64,000 nucleotides of DNA from Bacillaceae bacterium (GTDB taxonomy: Bacteria > Bacillota > Bacilli > JACDOE01). The translations under genes were made by a program, and so were the position numbers. The stretch is from positions 30,327 through 94,326 of the forward strand of contig JACDOE010000011.1 of NCBI GenBank assembly GCA_017656255.1, given 5' to 3'. The notes beneath the pieces are model-generated. The model was not told the origin of the DNA. It saw only the letters and a list, made by a program, of their open reading frames with translations, and did not search any database. This document shows, piece by piece, positions 15,843 to 24,512 of the stretch (its first letter is position 1; the number at the start of each line of letters is the position of its first letter).

Positions 15843-16561
15843 TTATCCCCACATACAACCGAGCCCGTTTTATTGAAGATGCCATTCAGAGCGTGCTCAA
15901 TCAGACCTACAAAGACTATGAAATCATTGTCGTCGATGACGGGTCGACGGATGATACAAAGGATCGTGTCATAAAGTTTGGCGATAAGGTTCGCTACATT
16001 TATCAGGAAAATCAGGGGCCGAGCGCTGCCCGAAATACGGGGATTCGCTATGCCAGAGGGGAATACATCGCCTTTCTGGATTCAGATGACCGTTTTTTGC
16101 CCGACAAATTGAGAAAACAGATGAAATATATCAGACGTCATCCGACGTGTCGTTTTTTATACAGCTGGTTTTATAAGATCAAGCTGAAAAAGCACCGGAC
16201 GGTTAAAAAACTGATCAAGTCAAAGAAGTGTAAAGATCGGGAACAGCTGAGATACAGTCTGCTCACTCGGCAATTCACCATACGCACATCGACGGTTCTG
16301 GTGAAAAAAAGTTGTTTTAAAAAGGTGGGAATGTTTAACGAAGATTATTTGTATTCGCAGGACTGGGATATGTGGCTGCGCCTGGCATCAAGATACAGCG
16401 CACACTGCCTCAAAGAACCTCTTGTGGAATATTTGAGTCACGGCAAGAACCGAAGCAGCCGCAAAGTGAGTGATTATCATGACGAGATTATCCGGAACAC
16501 GATGAATCTCTACGGGTGGGATAAAAAAGCCATTCAACAACTGAAAAAGAAGTATAAATGA
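15824..16561 (+). CDS. Glycosyltransferase family 2 (paralogue B)
   Basis: 245 residues from the ATG at 15824; the open frame extends upstream to 15572, but that part does not resemble the family, which begins at VSVIIPTYNRA. GT-A motifs: VVDDGSTDDT, GPSAARNTGIRYARG and FLDSDD. It is a paralogue of the divergent gene at 14841-15524, with an extra basic C-terminal tail (KKAIQQLKKKYK). A GT4 gene follows at once (the open frame even overlaps at ATGA). Donor and acceptor unknown. Confidence 0.83.
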   Translation: MARVSVIIPTYNRARFIEDAIQSVLNQTYKDYEIIVVDDGSTDDTKDRVIKFGDKVRYIYQENQGPSAARNTGIRYARGEYIAFLDSDDRFLPDKLRKQMKYIRRHPTCRFLYSWFYKIKLKKHRTVKKLIKSKKCKDREQLRYSLLTRQFTIRTSTVLVKKSCFKKVGMFNEDYLYSQDWDMWLRLASRYSAHCLKEPLVEYLSHGKNRSSRKVSDYHDEIIRNTMNLYGWDKKAIQQLKKKYK

Positions 16562-16584
16562 ACGGACGGGATGGAGGGAACAGG

Positions 16585-17643
16585 ATGAAAAAAGTGGCTC
16601 ATTTAAAATACAGGCTGGAACACAGCCATTCCACGCCGCAAACCCGGGATGTCCCCGGCTATCGGCATATTCAATTGTTTCGTTCACGCAGCAGAGTAAA
16701 AGACAAATCGTTGCTGGATAAACATGTCTTTTTTCTGGATGAAATGGCATCAAAACAGTTTTTTCTAAAGGAGCAACAGGTGGATCTGTTCCATGCCCAC
16801 CACGGTAATCTGGGCGTTAGAATGAGACGAACCTGTAAAAAGGCGGAAATTCCGCTGGTCGTGAGCTTCAGAGGAAAAGATGCCACGGCTGCCAGGGGAA
16901 GTTACAAAAAGAAGTTACAGAAATTGTGGCGAGATGCCGCCTTGTTTTTGCCGGTCTGCCGTTTTCTCGGTGAAAAAATCAATGATCGCGGATGCCCCCC
17001 GGAAAAGATTCGCATCCTTTACGGCGGGGTTGATCTGGAACGCTTTATTTACCGCACTCCCCTTCCACAGGAGCAGGTGGAGATTCTGGCCATCGGCAGG
17101 CTGGTGGAAAAAAAGGGGCACCATGTCTTAATGGATGCTTTCGCAAGGATCAAAAACCGGTATCCCCACACCCGGCTGACGGTGATCGGAAAAGGAAAGA
17201 AAGAAATGAAGCAAGAACTGGAAAAACGGGCGCGGCTTCTTAATCTGGGAGATTCTTTTCGGCTGTTAACCGGGATATCCCATACGGAGATCCCCCGATA
17301 CCTGCATGAAGCCGACATTTTCTGTGCGCCCAGCCTCACCGGGAAGAACAGGGATATGGAAGGGATTCCGAATACGTTAAAGGAAGCGATGGCGGTGGGG
17401 CTTCCGGTGATATCCACTTACCATGCCGGCATTCCCGAACTTGTTCGTAACCTGTATAACGGGGTTTTGGTCAGAGAAAATGATGTGGATGAACTGGCCG
17501 ATGCCCTCCGGTTTTTACTTGAACACCGGGAAAAGTGGGATCTGCTGAGTCGTCATGCACGCCGGACAATTGAAAACAGTTTTAATCTGAAAAAACAGCT
17601 TCAGAAACAGAAGGAATATTATGATCTGATTTTGAATTCGTGA
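16585..17643 (+). CDS. Glycosyltransferase family 4
   Basis: 352 residues from ATG 16585, preferred over an overlapping ATG at 16558 because of its GGAGGGAACAG ribosome binding site. It has a GT-B fold: LFHAHHGNLGVRMRR in the first domain, then VEILAIGRLVEKKGHHVLMDAF and FCAPSLTGKNRDMEGIPNTLKEAMAVGLP, where the paired glutamates of GT4 donor sites lie. It is second in a rightward two-gene operon that mirrors the leftward GT2-GT4-GT-D set, and ends with a strong terminator. It is probably part of the same surface or spore glycan pathway. Confidence 0.85.
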   Translation: MKKVAHLKYRLEHSHSTPQTRDVPGYRHIQLFRSRSRVKDKSLLDKHVFFLDEMASKQFFLKEQQVDLFHAHHGNLGVRMRRTCKKAEIPLVVSFRGKDATAARGSYKKKLQKLWRDAALFLPVCRFLGEKINDRGCPPEKIRILYGGVDLERFIYRTPLPQEQVEILAIGRLVEKKGHHVLMDAFARIKNRYPHTRLTVIGKGKKEMKQELEKRARLLNLGDSFRLLTGISHTEIPRYLHEADIFCAPSLTGKNRDMEGIPNTLKEAMAVGLPVISTYHAGIPELVRNLYNGVLVRENDVDELADALRFLLEHREKWDLLSRHARRTIENSFNLKKQLQKQKEYYDLILNS

Positions 17644-17696
17644 GTAATGTAATCGTCGGCAGGTGAAACGTCCCCGATGATAGCCGTACACGATGA

Positions 17697-17726
17697 AATA
17701 GCGGAAAATCGTTCCGCTATTTTTTG
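17697..17726 (+). terminator. Terminator built on the GCGGAA hairpin repeat, copy 2
   Basis: Perfect 10-bp stem AATAGCGGAA (17697-17706) / TTCCGCTATT (17712-17721) with an AATCG loop and six T residues. The same hairpin core recurs at 10502, 27208 and 27258. Confidence 0.8.
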
Positions 17727-17788
17727 ATGATTTGACACCCTGACTTTAAAATGGAACCATAGTCTTATCAGAGAAGGAGGGGTTCAGG

Positions 17789-18190
17789 ATGTTACATACG
17801 TTTACACTTCAGACCTCAGTGCGGGACGACATGATCGACATTACACGAGAAGTGGAAAAGATCGTTGAAAAAGAGGGGGTACAGGAAGGCACGGTGGTCG
17901 TCTATTGCCCTCATACCACGGCCGGTATTACCATCAATGAAAATGCTGATCCGGATGTCAAGCACGATATGTTAATGCGTCTGGATGAAGTTTATCCCTG
18001 GACGCATGCCAAATACCGGCACATGGAAGGAAACTCCGCTTCCCATCTGAAGGCCAGTACGGTGGGGGCTTCCCAGCATGTGATCATCCACCGGGGAAAA
18101 CTGGTGCTGGGCCGCTGGCAGGGCATTTATTTCTGTGAGTTTGACGGGCCGAGACAGCGGACGTTTTATGTGAAAGTGATGGAGGGATGA
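17789..18190 (+). CDS. YjbQ/YugU family protein (UPF0047)
   Basis: 133 residues, the normal size for the family. The characteristic [20 protein letters not shown] stretch (about 38-57) and [13 protein letters not shown] near the end are present, with conserved His and Glu residues that bind a metal. The Escherichia coli member YjbQ shows weak thiamin-phosphate synthase activity when overproduced; the true role is unsettled. GAAGGAGGGG precedes the ATG. It stands alone between a terminator and a convergent reductase gene. Confidence 0.88.
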   Translation: MLHTFTLQTSVRDDMIDITREVEKIVEKEGVQEGTVVVYCPHTTAGITINENADPDVKHDMLMRLDEVYPWTHAKYRHMEGNSASHLKASTVGASQHVIIHRGKLVLGRWQGIYFCEFDGPRQRTFYVKVMEG

Positions 18191-18211
18191 TCGAGGCATC
18201 TACCACCTGGT

Positions 18212-19036
18212 TCACAGATTGCGAAAAGGGGTTTTCAACAGTTGCCGGCATTTTTCCGTATTTAATGAAGTATCCAGGGGAATCCCTTTTTGGCGTGCTT
18301 CCTCAGGTGAAAGCACGGTTTCGCGTATCAAAGTATGGTCCAGATCAAGGGCCGTTGCCATTTTCTTATGGAAGGAATAATAGCTCTCTTTCCGTGATGG
18401 ACCGACATGCAACGTGCCAGTAAAACGGGTTGTCTTCAACGCCAGCACTGCTTCGGCCAGATCTTCCACCCTGACAAACGTTTTATACAGATTGCCGGCC
18501 CGGGGGAAGGGGGTACGGGAGGCCAGCCGGTTGATCATATCGGCGGTCCGTTTGTCCCACCTGCCGTCCGTTCCCTTCCCGTAGAGGGGACCGGTGCGGA
18601 TGATGACGTGGTTGGGATGGGTACGCCGGATCATTTTTTCTCCGTTCAGTTTGGCATTCGTGTATGCGGCCAGTGGATTTTGCTCGGGAAGGTATACGGT
18701 GGGATCATCTTCCTTATAACCACCCCGCTCTCCCGTGAAAACCCCATCGGTTGAGAGATAAATCAACCGGGTGTCAGAGGTGATTTCGCGAAGCAGGGCA
18801 GATAATCCGTTCGCAATCAGATGTGGTTCCCGGGTTCCGTCCATTAACGACCAGATAATGACTGAAGGCGCGATGTCCCGGATCAAAGCAGAAATCGCTG
18901 AAGCCTCTGTCGCATCGATTGGTATTAATTCCGCATGGTTCGAGCGAGTTCGACAGGTGCCTGTCACCTCGCTTTTACATCGCTGAAAAAGATGGGAGCC
19001 TAAAAAACCACTGGCTCCGAGTATGAGGGTGTGCAT
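18212..19036 (-). CDS. SDR-family sugar-nucleotide reductase (RmlD-like)
   Basis: 274-residue extended short-chain dehydrogenase. The N-terminal MHTLILGASGFLGSHLFQR is a GxxGxxG NAD(P)-binding site. The active-site pattern is YLSTDGVFTG followed about 35 residues later by YTNAKLNGEK (Tyr and Lys of YxxxK), as in dTDP-4-dehydrorhamnose reductases; HVGPSRKESYYSF is a C-terminal substrate-binding stretch. It probably reduces a keto-sugar nucleotide and could feed the nearby glycosyltransferases, but it is not in their operon. Start ATG with AAGGAGG. Confidence 0.75.
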   Translation of the reverse strand: MHTLILGASGFLGSHLFQRCKSEVTGTCRTRSNHAELIPIDATEASAISALIRDIAPSVIIWSLMDGTREPHLIANGLSALLREITSDTRLIYLSTDGVFTGERGGYKEDDPTVYLPEQNPLAAYTNAKLNGEKMIRRTHPNHVIIRTGPLYGKGTDGRWDKRTADMINRLASRTPFPRAGNLYKTFVRVEDLAEAVLALKTTRFTGTLHVGPSRKESYYSFHKKMATALDLDHTLIRETVLSPEEARQKGIPLDTSLNTEKCRQLLKTPFRNL

Positions 19037-19054
19037 GTTACGATAACCTCCTTG

Positions 19055-20188
19055 TTACAGGATAAATCCGGCCCATACCAGTGCGAGGGTCACAGCAGCC
19101 GGGAGCGTTGCGATCATGATCGCCCTATTCCACGCCCGCTTCCGGTCGGATGGTAAAAACGGAAACAAGCGAATTGTCGAAGATTGTAAAAAGGATCGCC
19201 AGTATGTATGAATCATATAAATCCACATGCCCAGGCCCGCTACCAGCATAAGACCTGTAAGCCCAGGGGGAACAACAATTGCGGCATAGAGGGTGATGCC
19301 CAGAATCTGAGCCAGATAAAACAATTTCTTTCCATTGCGCACCTGTGATTTTATAAATGCTTCCGCCAGGCCATTGTATGGATTTCGGTTGCGGAACAAC
19401 CGGCCGGATTTTGGGAAAATCAGGGGCGATTTTCTGATAGTTTCGGCAGACGAGGTTTTCATTCCTGCTACACCGAGAATCAGAGAACTGTATTTGGTAC
19501 GGTGCCTTCTTTCCAGTTGCTGATCATAGGAAAAGGCATGGAGATGGGATCGCCACTGGAACATTCCCGGCAATGCCATCCCTCCTGCCAGCGTAAACAT
19601 TGTCATCCATACAAAGGCGTTCAGACTCAGATGGATCACGGCAAAAAAGACAGCGAACATGACCGCATATACCGGCCCTTTTTTCCACAGTGAATAACGG
19701 CGAATCTCCAGCCACTCTCCGACGAATAAAAATAGAAATTTGCTCATTGAGGCAAAAATAATGAAAGCGGCGGCATGAATCGGTCCGAGTTCAAAATGAT
19801 ACAAAAGAAAAGGCATCAGAAGTATCACAAATAACAGGGTTCCCAGGAAATGAACCCCCATGGAATAGAGCAGCCCCCTTTTTCTGATGGCGCTAAACCA
19901 TTCCGGCCGGGACAGGAAGACAAGCAGATCCCCTTCCTGGATAAACAGGCGAAGGTTTCCCGATACAAAAAAGAGAAGGAGTACCGGGATCACAGCATCA
20001 GCCGGCAATATGCCCATCCAGGCGGGGATCGTTTGCCACAACGATATGTAAAAGTAGAGAAAAACGGTGACAATGGGCAGGACCACATAAAGGGCAACGG
20101 TCCAATCGACCGCCGTTCTCCAGACGGATATCTGATATCGCCACTCCCTCTTCACGCGATCAATAAACAACTGATTACAGGTCATCAT
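19055..20188 (-). CDS. ecsB: ABC transporter permease EcsB
   Basis: 377-residue integral membrane protein with about eight hydrophobic segments and the start RVKREWRYQISVWRTAVDWT typical of EcsB. The ATG overlaps the stop of ecsA by four bases. In B. subtilis, EcsAB affects protein secretion, competence, sporulation and intramembrane proteolysis by RasP; the transported substrate is uncertain, with peptides suggested. The operon order ecsA-ecsB is conserved, but ecsC is not downstream here: it lies divergently upstream. Confidence 0.85.
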   Translation of the reverse strand: MMTCNQLFIDRVKREWRYQISVWRTAVDWTVALYVVLPIVTVFLYFYISLWQTIPAWMGILPADAVIPVLLLFFVSGNLRLFIQEGDLLVFLSRPEWFSAIRKRGLLYSMGVHFLGTLLFVILLMPFLLYHFELGPIHAAAFIIFASMSKFLFLFVGEWLEIRRYSLWKKGPVYAVMFAVFFAVIHLSLNAFVWMTMFTLAGGMALPGMFQWRSHLHAFSYDQQLERRHRTKYSSLILGVAGMKTSSAETIRKSPLIFPKSGRLFRNRNPYNGLAEAFIKSQVRNGKKLFYLAQILGITLYAAIVVPPGLTGLMLVAGLGMWIYMIHTYWRSFLQSSTIRLFPFLPSDRKRAWNRAIMIATLPAAVTLALVWAGFIL

Positions 20189-20895
20189 ATGGACCGCTCC
20201 AGCAAGCGATGATAAATGTCGGTCAGGGAACCTTCCGCCAGACCGCTCTGCAACCTTAATTCTTCAAGGGTGCCGTCCGCGATCAGACGCCCCCGGTCGA
20301 TTACCAGCAGGCGATCGCACAATTTTTCTGCCGTATCCAGTACATGCGTGGAAAGCAGAATGCCGGCACCGTGATCGCGCTCCTGCTCCAGTCGTTGTAT
20401 CAGGATACGGGTTGCTTTCGGATCAAGTCCGATAAAGGGCTCATCCACCACATAAAGCGCCGGTCGGATGAGGAATGCGATCACCAACATCATTTTTTGT
20501 TGCATCCCCTTGGAAAAAGACGAGGGAAGACGGTGCTTCTTATCCTGCAAATCAAACAAAAGCAGGAGCCTGTCCGCATTTTGACGAAATTGTTCCTGTT
20601 CCAACTGATAGACGGATGCGGCGAGTTCCAGATGCTCCCACAGCGTCAAATCTTCCAGATAGATCGGTTGTTCCGGGACATAGGCGAGCGTCTCCTGTTT
20701 GCCTTGAAATGAAACATCTCCTTCCAAATAATCAATCACATTCAGGATAGATTTGATCAGGGTGCTTTTTCCGGCACCGTTGGCGCCGATTAGGCCGACG
20801 ATTTCCCCGGGGCGGATGGCGAAACGAATGTCCCGAATCACAGGGGAAGACGTATCATATCCTGCCTGTTTGATATGTACACGAAGTTGTTCCAT
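20185..20895 (-). CDS. ecsA: ABC transporter ATP-binding protein EcsA
   Basis: 236-residue ATPase: Walker A GANGAGKST near residue 38, Q-loop region LAYVPEQPIYLEDLT, signature FSKGMQQK, Walker B YVVDEPFIGLD and the H-loop STHVLD. The VPEQP and LTLWEHLE stretches are typical of EcsA. It pairs with the overlapping EcsB permease as a cytoplasmic energy-supplying subunit. AGGTGGAAATATG precedes translation. The divergent promoter region shared with ecsC spans 20896-21022. Confidence 0.9.
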   Translation of the reverse strand: MEQLRVHIKQAGYDTSSPVIRDIRFAIRPGEIVGLIGANGAGKSTLIKSILNVIDYLEGDVSFQGKQETLAYVPEQPIYLEDLTLWEHLELAASVYQLEQEQFRQNADRLLLLFDLQDKKHRLPSSFSKGMQQKMMLVIAFLIRPALYVVDEPFIGLDPKATRILIQRLEQERDHGAGILLSTHVLDTAEKLCDRLLVIDRGRLIADGTLEELRLQSGLAEGSLTDIYHRLLERSI

Positions 20896-21022
20896 ATTTC
20901 CACCTCACCTGTTTATACGAAATATGATAGATAAAGTTTCATTTCCCTATCATTCGTGAAACCGGTCACGCCACCGGAACGTATGAAATACAAAAATGCT
21001 ACAGTGAAAGGCGGTACCACAC

Positions 21023-21799
21023 GTGAAACTGAGCCACTATGAACAACACATATACCAAAAACTGATCCGGTGGGAGAGAGAACAGACGGAAGGCTCTCCG
21101 GGCCTCTTGAACCGATGGTCGATGAAATGGCAAAAGAAGATTGACTCACTCGTCCCCGACGTCATTCACCAGAAACTGAGCCGGGCCCTGGAAGGAGCGG
21201 TCAAAGCCCTGGTCAACGGTGTCTCTCTGATCAAAAAGAGGGGCGTCCGTCTGAATCGCTCCCTGCTTCTGGAAGAAAAGGATCGCCAGGCGAAAAAAGT
21301 AATCGAGCGCTACAAAAAATGGGCGATGGGGGAAGGAGCCGGTACCGGTATGGGCGGCTTCGTCCTGTCTGCCGTTGATTTTCCGGCTCTGATCGGCATC
21401 AAATTCAAGATGCTGCAGGAATTGTCCGCCGTCTACGGCTATGATCTGGAAGAGAAAAAAGAGCGCCTGTTTGTGATTAAAGTGTTTCAACTGGCCTATG
21501 CCGGAGAAGAGAATCGCCGAAACATCTACCGGGAATTAAAAAACTGGCACCGGGTCGGGCTTAAACAGCAAAAAACGCTGGAATCGATGATGGACTGGCG
21601 ATCATTTTATGAGGAATACCGCGGCAGTCTGGAATGGCGCAAATTATTGCAGGTGATTCCCGGAATGGGGGCCGTGGTAGGTGCCATCGCCAATCGTTCC
21701 ATCGTGGATGATCTGGGAGAGACGGCGCTGCAGGTCTATCGCCTTCGCCATTTTCAGGATCGTTACGGGCTTTTTCTTGACGAAGATGCTCCCAAATAA
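21023..21799 (+). CDS. ecsC: EcsC family protein
   Basis: 258 residues. The segment MGEGAGTGMGGFVLSAVDFPALIGIKFKMLQELSAVYGYD (about 108-147) is the hallmark of the EcsC family, with a glycine-rich hydrophobic patch; a second such patch is VIPGMGAVVGAIANRSIVDDLG near the C-terminus. In B. subtilis it is the third gene of ecsABC. Here it is transcribed away from ecsAB from the shared intergenic region. Its function is unknown; the hydrophobic patches suggest membrane association. Confidence 0.85.
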   Translation: MKLSHYEQHIYQKLIRWEREQTEGSPGLLNRWSMKWQKKIDSLVPDVIHQKLSRALEGAVKALVNGVSLIKKRGVRLNRSLLLEEKDRQAKKVIERYKKWAMGEGAGTGMGGFVLSAVDFPALIGIKFKMLQELSAVYGYDLEEKKERLFVIKVFQLAYAGEENRRNIYRELKNWHRVGLKQQKTLESMMDWRSFYEEYRGSLEWRKLLQVIPGMGAVVGAIANRSIVDDLGETALQVYRLRHFQDRYGLFLDEDAPK

Positions 21800-21812
21800 T
21801 ATTGTTCATTTC

Positions 21813-21839
21813 TGGAACTTTTGGGGCGCCTTGCACGTT
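21813..21839 (+). promoter_or_regulatory. Candidate ECF sigma promoter (TGGAAC-N17-CGTT)
   Basis: TGGAAC at 21813-21818 and CGTT at 21836-21839, 17 bases apart and 38 bases before the lipoprotein ATG. The -10 box deviates from CGTC/CGTA. It resembles the elements before the exported-protein genes at 1055, 12928 and 37709. Confidence 0.3.
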
Positions 21840-21877
21840 ATAAATCATAGAGGGTTTACATAAGAGGGGGAGAAAGT

Positions 21878-22792
21878 ATGATGGTTCACAGATTGACAAT
21901 CCTGACACTACTAGTAGTTGTTGCAATGCTTGTCACAACGGCATGCAGTGACAGTCCCGCAACGGGCCCATCAACAGAAAATCCGGATGAGGAGCAGACA
22001 GAGAATCAGACAGCCAGTGTTGAGCGTGGCGATCCGGACAAAGATGATGATCAAACGGCGAATGAACCGCCTGTCGGAGAGGACGGGCCCCCCGATCGGG
22101 CTGATCAGGTTTTAATAGATGCTGCTTTTGTGAAAGAGTACCTGAAACGCGGCGATACAACGGAGAAAGTTCAGCAGTTGCTCGGTCATGACTATATCAA
22201 GGTCCAGTCTGCTCTTGACGGACGGAATATGTGGCGTTATGATTTCCCGGCTTATCCTGGTTACCATTTTGAGGCAGTTGGAAATATGGACGATGTCGAT
22301 GTGGAAGGGCTCCGCACGGGAAAAATGCGGATGCAGCTTTTCATCAGCTGGGATGAACAGGATCAGGTCTACGACTACAGCGTATTTTACAGGGATGAGG
22401 ATGGTTCGGTTAAAGGCTACTACAGGTTGTCCACCGGTGAGGAAAAAGTGGATGTGCTGACACCGCCTGCTGGCAATGTGGCGACATCCCGGGAATGGAT
22501 TGAAGTCGAATTAAACGAGGAATCGCTTGAGGTTTTGCAAGAAGAAGTGGACCAGGGGCATAAACCGGGCAATCTGGATCCCGAACATGTAGCTTATGAA
22601 TTTATTAATCGGGAAGGCGTGATCGAGGAACTGAACCGCCCGCTGGATAGTTCCGTGGCAAAGGGTGACGAAGAATCGGTGGTTACACTAACAGTGGAAA
22701 ACGGCAAAACCATATTCATCAAACTGATCCAGCCGGTCAAAAAAGGCACCGGCGGGATCTGGGCGGTGAAGGAATATCGGATCATGCATTGA
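21878..22792 (+). CDS. Hypothetical lipoprotein with acidic linker
   Basis: 304 residues, exported: signal peptide with lipobox VTTAC (Cys23), then an acidic, Pro/Asn/Glu-rich linker (about 25-80) that likely spans the cell wall. A first folded part contains VKEYLKRGDTTEKVQQLLGHDYIK and WRYDFPAYPGYHF (about 88-135), a pattern like SmpA/BamE-type small domains. A second beta-rich part (about 185-304) contains EWIEVELNEESLEVLQEEV and KTIFIKLIQPVKKGTGGIWAVKEY. No family was recognised with certainty. Two consecutive ATGs follow AAGAGGGGGAG; either can serve. Confidence 0.65.
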   Translation: MMVHRLTILTLLVVVAMLVTTACSDSPATGPSTENPDEEQTENQTASVERGDPDKDDDQTANEPPVGEDGPPDRADQVLIDAAFVKEYLKRGDTTEKVQQLLGHDYIKVQSALDGRNMWRYDFPAYPGYHFEAVGNMDDVDVEGLRTGKMRMQLFISWDEQDQVYDYSVFYRDEDGSVKGYYRLSTGEEKVDVLTPPAGNVATSREWIEVELNEESLEVLQEEVDQGHKPGNLDPEHVAYEFINREGVIEELNRPLDSSVAKGDEESVVTLTVENGKTIFIKLIQPVKKGTGGIWAVKEYRIMH

Positions 22793-22826
22793 TCTTTGTC
22801 AGTTATGACGTCAGGTCGTGTGCAAC

Positions 22827-23307
22827 CTATTCCAGGTGTTTGACAAACCGGACCCGGTAGCTGTTCTCGTGGTCTCCCGGTGAAACCGGTTCCGTCGATC
22901 TCCTCAACACCCGGTTCAATCTCAAACCCCATCCGGGTGTGAAAGGCGATCGATTTTCTATTGGTCGGGGATGTGATGCAACGGACGGTATGACATCCTT
23001 TATCCTTTACAGCCTGAAAAAAACAGCTGTAAAGTTCAGATGCCAGCCCCTGCTTACGATAGTCGGGATGAATGCCGATCATGTGGATGTAGGCTTCTCC
23101 TCTGCGGGACTGGGACAAAAACCCGATCAGGAACCCGGCCAGGTTCCCGTTATGCTCGGCAACGTAGCTGGTATTCTGAAAATGTTCAAAGAAAAGGCCT
23201 GGCAGAAGATAAGTCAGATCGCGTCCGTCCCACCAGTCTTTCATCACAGATCGGACCCGTTGGCTATCTGTTTCCTCAATATGCCGGAAATAAATCGCTT
23301 CGATCAC
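22827..23307 (-). pseudogene. Frameshifted GNAT acetyltransferase
   Basis: Reads as a GNAT from GTG 23307 (eight bases after GAGG; an in-frame TTG at 23313 is possible): GNLAGFLIGFLSQSR, IHMIGIHPDYRKQGLASELY (the acetyl-CoA-binding loop) and NRKSIAFHTRMGFEIEPG. Near 22890 (around GVEEIDG) the frame breaks. The original frame runs on as non-GNAT sequence antisense to the lipoprotein gene. A one-base shift instead gives EPVSPGDHENSYRVRFVKHL then Glu and a stop at 22827-22829. That ending (RVRFVKHLE) is what related acetyltransferases have. So either the gene carries a single-base frameshift or the read has an error. Acceptor substrate unknown. Confidence 0.65.
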
Positions 23308-23334
23308 ATCCAAAACCTCACTTCATTTTTCAAT

Positions 23335-23372
23335 TGTAAAAAAGGACGCCCCGCAATTTCGGGGACGCCCCT
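23335..23372 (-). terminator. Intrinsic terminator of the YhfP-like reductase gene
   Basis: On the minus strand CCCCG-AAATTG-CGGGG, flanked by GGCGTCC copies and followed by TTTTTTT, just after the stop at 23376. Confidence 0.75.
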
Positions 23373-23375
23373 GTG

Positions 23376-24371
23376 TTATCCCAATTTTACAATGGTTCTG
23401 CCGCGAATCTGTCCTTTAAGGATCGATGCCAGAGTATCGGGTAGTTCATCGAGGGTGACTTCATGGCTGATATCGTCCAGTAACCGTGCCGGCTTCCAGT
23501 CGGAAGCGAGGCGATCCCAGATTTCCAGCCGCTCTTCCATCGGACAGTAAACGGAATCGATCCCCAATAGATTAACGCCGCGCAGGATAAACGGAAAGAC
23601 GGTCGTATTCAGTTTGGGACCGCCGGTAAGTCCGCTCACGGCAACGGAACCGCCGTATTTGGTTGTCGCCAGCAGGTAAGCCAGGGTTTTGCCGCCGACA
23701 GGATCCACCGCACCTGCCCAGAGCTGTTTCTGCAACGGTTTTCCGGTCTGGTCGGTGACATCCTCCCGGCTGAGGATTTCCCTGGCGCCAAGACTGCGCA
23801 GGTAATCATGTTCCGACTCTTTTCCTGTACTGGCCGCCACATGATAGCCTTCTCCGGCCAGAATGGAGACCGCCGTGCTGCCCACACCGCCGGTGGCACC
23901 GGTGACGATCACCGTTCCTTTGTCAGGGTTCAACCCGTGATCTTCCAGATGTTTAACGGAAAGGGCCGCTGTAAATCCGGCAGTTCCAATGGCCATCGCT
24001 TCTTTTAGAGTCAGTCCTTTCGGCAACGGGACGATCCAGTCTGCCGGAACGCGGGCATACTGGCTGAATCCGCCGAAGTGGGAGACCCCCAGTTCATATC
24101 CGGTGATCAGCACCTCGTCCCCTTCTTTAAATCGGCTGTTCTTTGAATCGACGACAGTCCCGGCCAGATCGATACCGGGGATAAACGGATAGTTGCGTAC
24201 GATACCGCCATTGGGTACGGTAGCCAGTCCATCTTTATAATTGACGCTGGAATAGGCGACACGAATGGTTACGTCTCCTCCCGGCAGATCGTCCATTGTT
24301 TTTGGCTCAATGTTGACCGACACCTGCTCGTCTCCTGTTTTGTTCACCACTAATGCACGAAACTCAGTCAT
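23376..24371 (-). CDS. YhdH/YhfP family zinc-free medium-chain dehydrogenase (acrylyl-CoA reductase-like)
   Basis: 331 residues from ATG 24371, behind GAGGAGGCGGAG; the open frame upstream is ignored. It belongs to the quinone-oxidoreductase-like MDR family: YSSVNYKDGLATVPNGGIVRNYPFIPGIDLAGTV at the N-terminus, the NADPH-binding VTGATGGVGSTAVSILA and the C-terminal GRTIVKLG. It lacks the zinc ligands of true alcohol dehydrogenases. E. coli YhdH (AcuI) reduces acryloyl-CoA to propionyl-CoA with NADPH; the substrate here is not proven. It is monocistronic. Confidence 0.88.
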   Translation of the reverse strand: MTEFRALVVNKTGDEQVSVNIEPKTMDDLPGGDVTIRVAYSSVNYKDGLATVPNGGIVRNYPFIPGIDLAGTVVDSKNSRFKEGDEVLITGYELGVSHFGGFSQYARVPADWIVPLPKGLTLKEAMAIGTAGFTAALSVKHLEDHGLNPDKGTVIVTGATGGVGSTAVSILAGEGYHVAASTGKESEHDYLRSLGAREILSREDVTDQTGKPLQKQLWAGAVDPVGGKTLAYLLATTKYGGSVAVSGLTGGPKLNTTVFPFILRGVNLLGIDSVYCPMEERLEIWDRLASDWKPARLLDDISHEVTLDELPDTLASILKGQIRGRTIVKLG

Positions 24372-24512
24372 TTCTCCGCCTCCTCTTCGCTCCGTATGTA
24401 TGTTGTTTAAAATTTTAGAAATTTCAAACCCGCATAAGTCTATGATAATGGAACAGGCCCGCGGGTTCAATGCGAAAAAAATAATTCGTATGCCAGTATG
24501 TTTCGTCCGGGA

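Noticed and set aside
22594..22826. C-terminal extension of the GNAT reading frame into the lipoprotein gene
   Set aside because: The extension is antisense to a well-supported gene and unlike any GNAT; a one-base shift gives the expected family ending instead.
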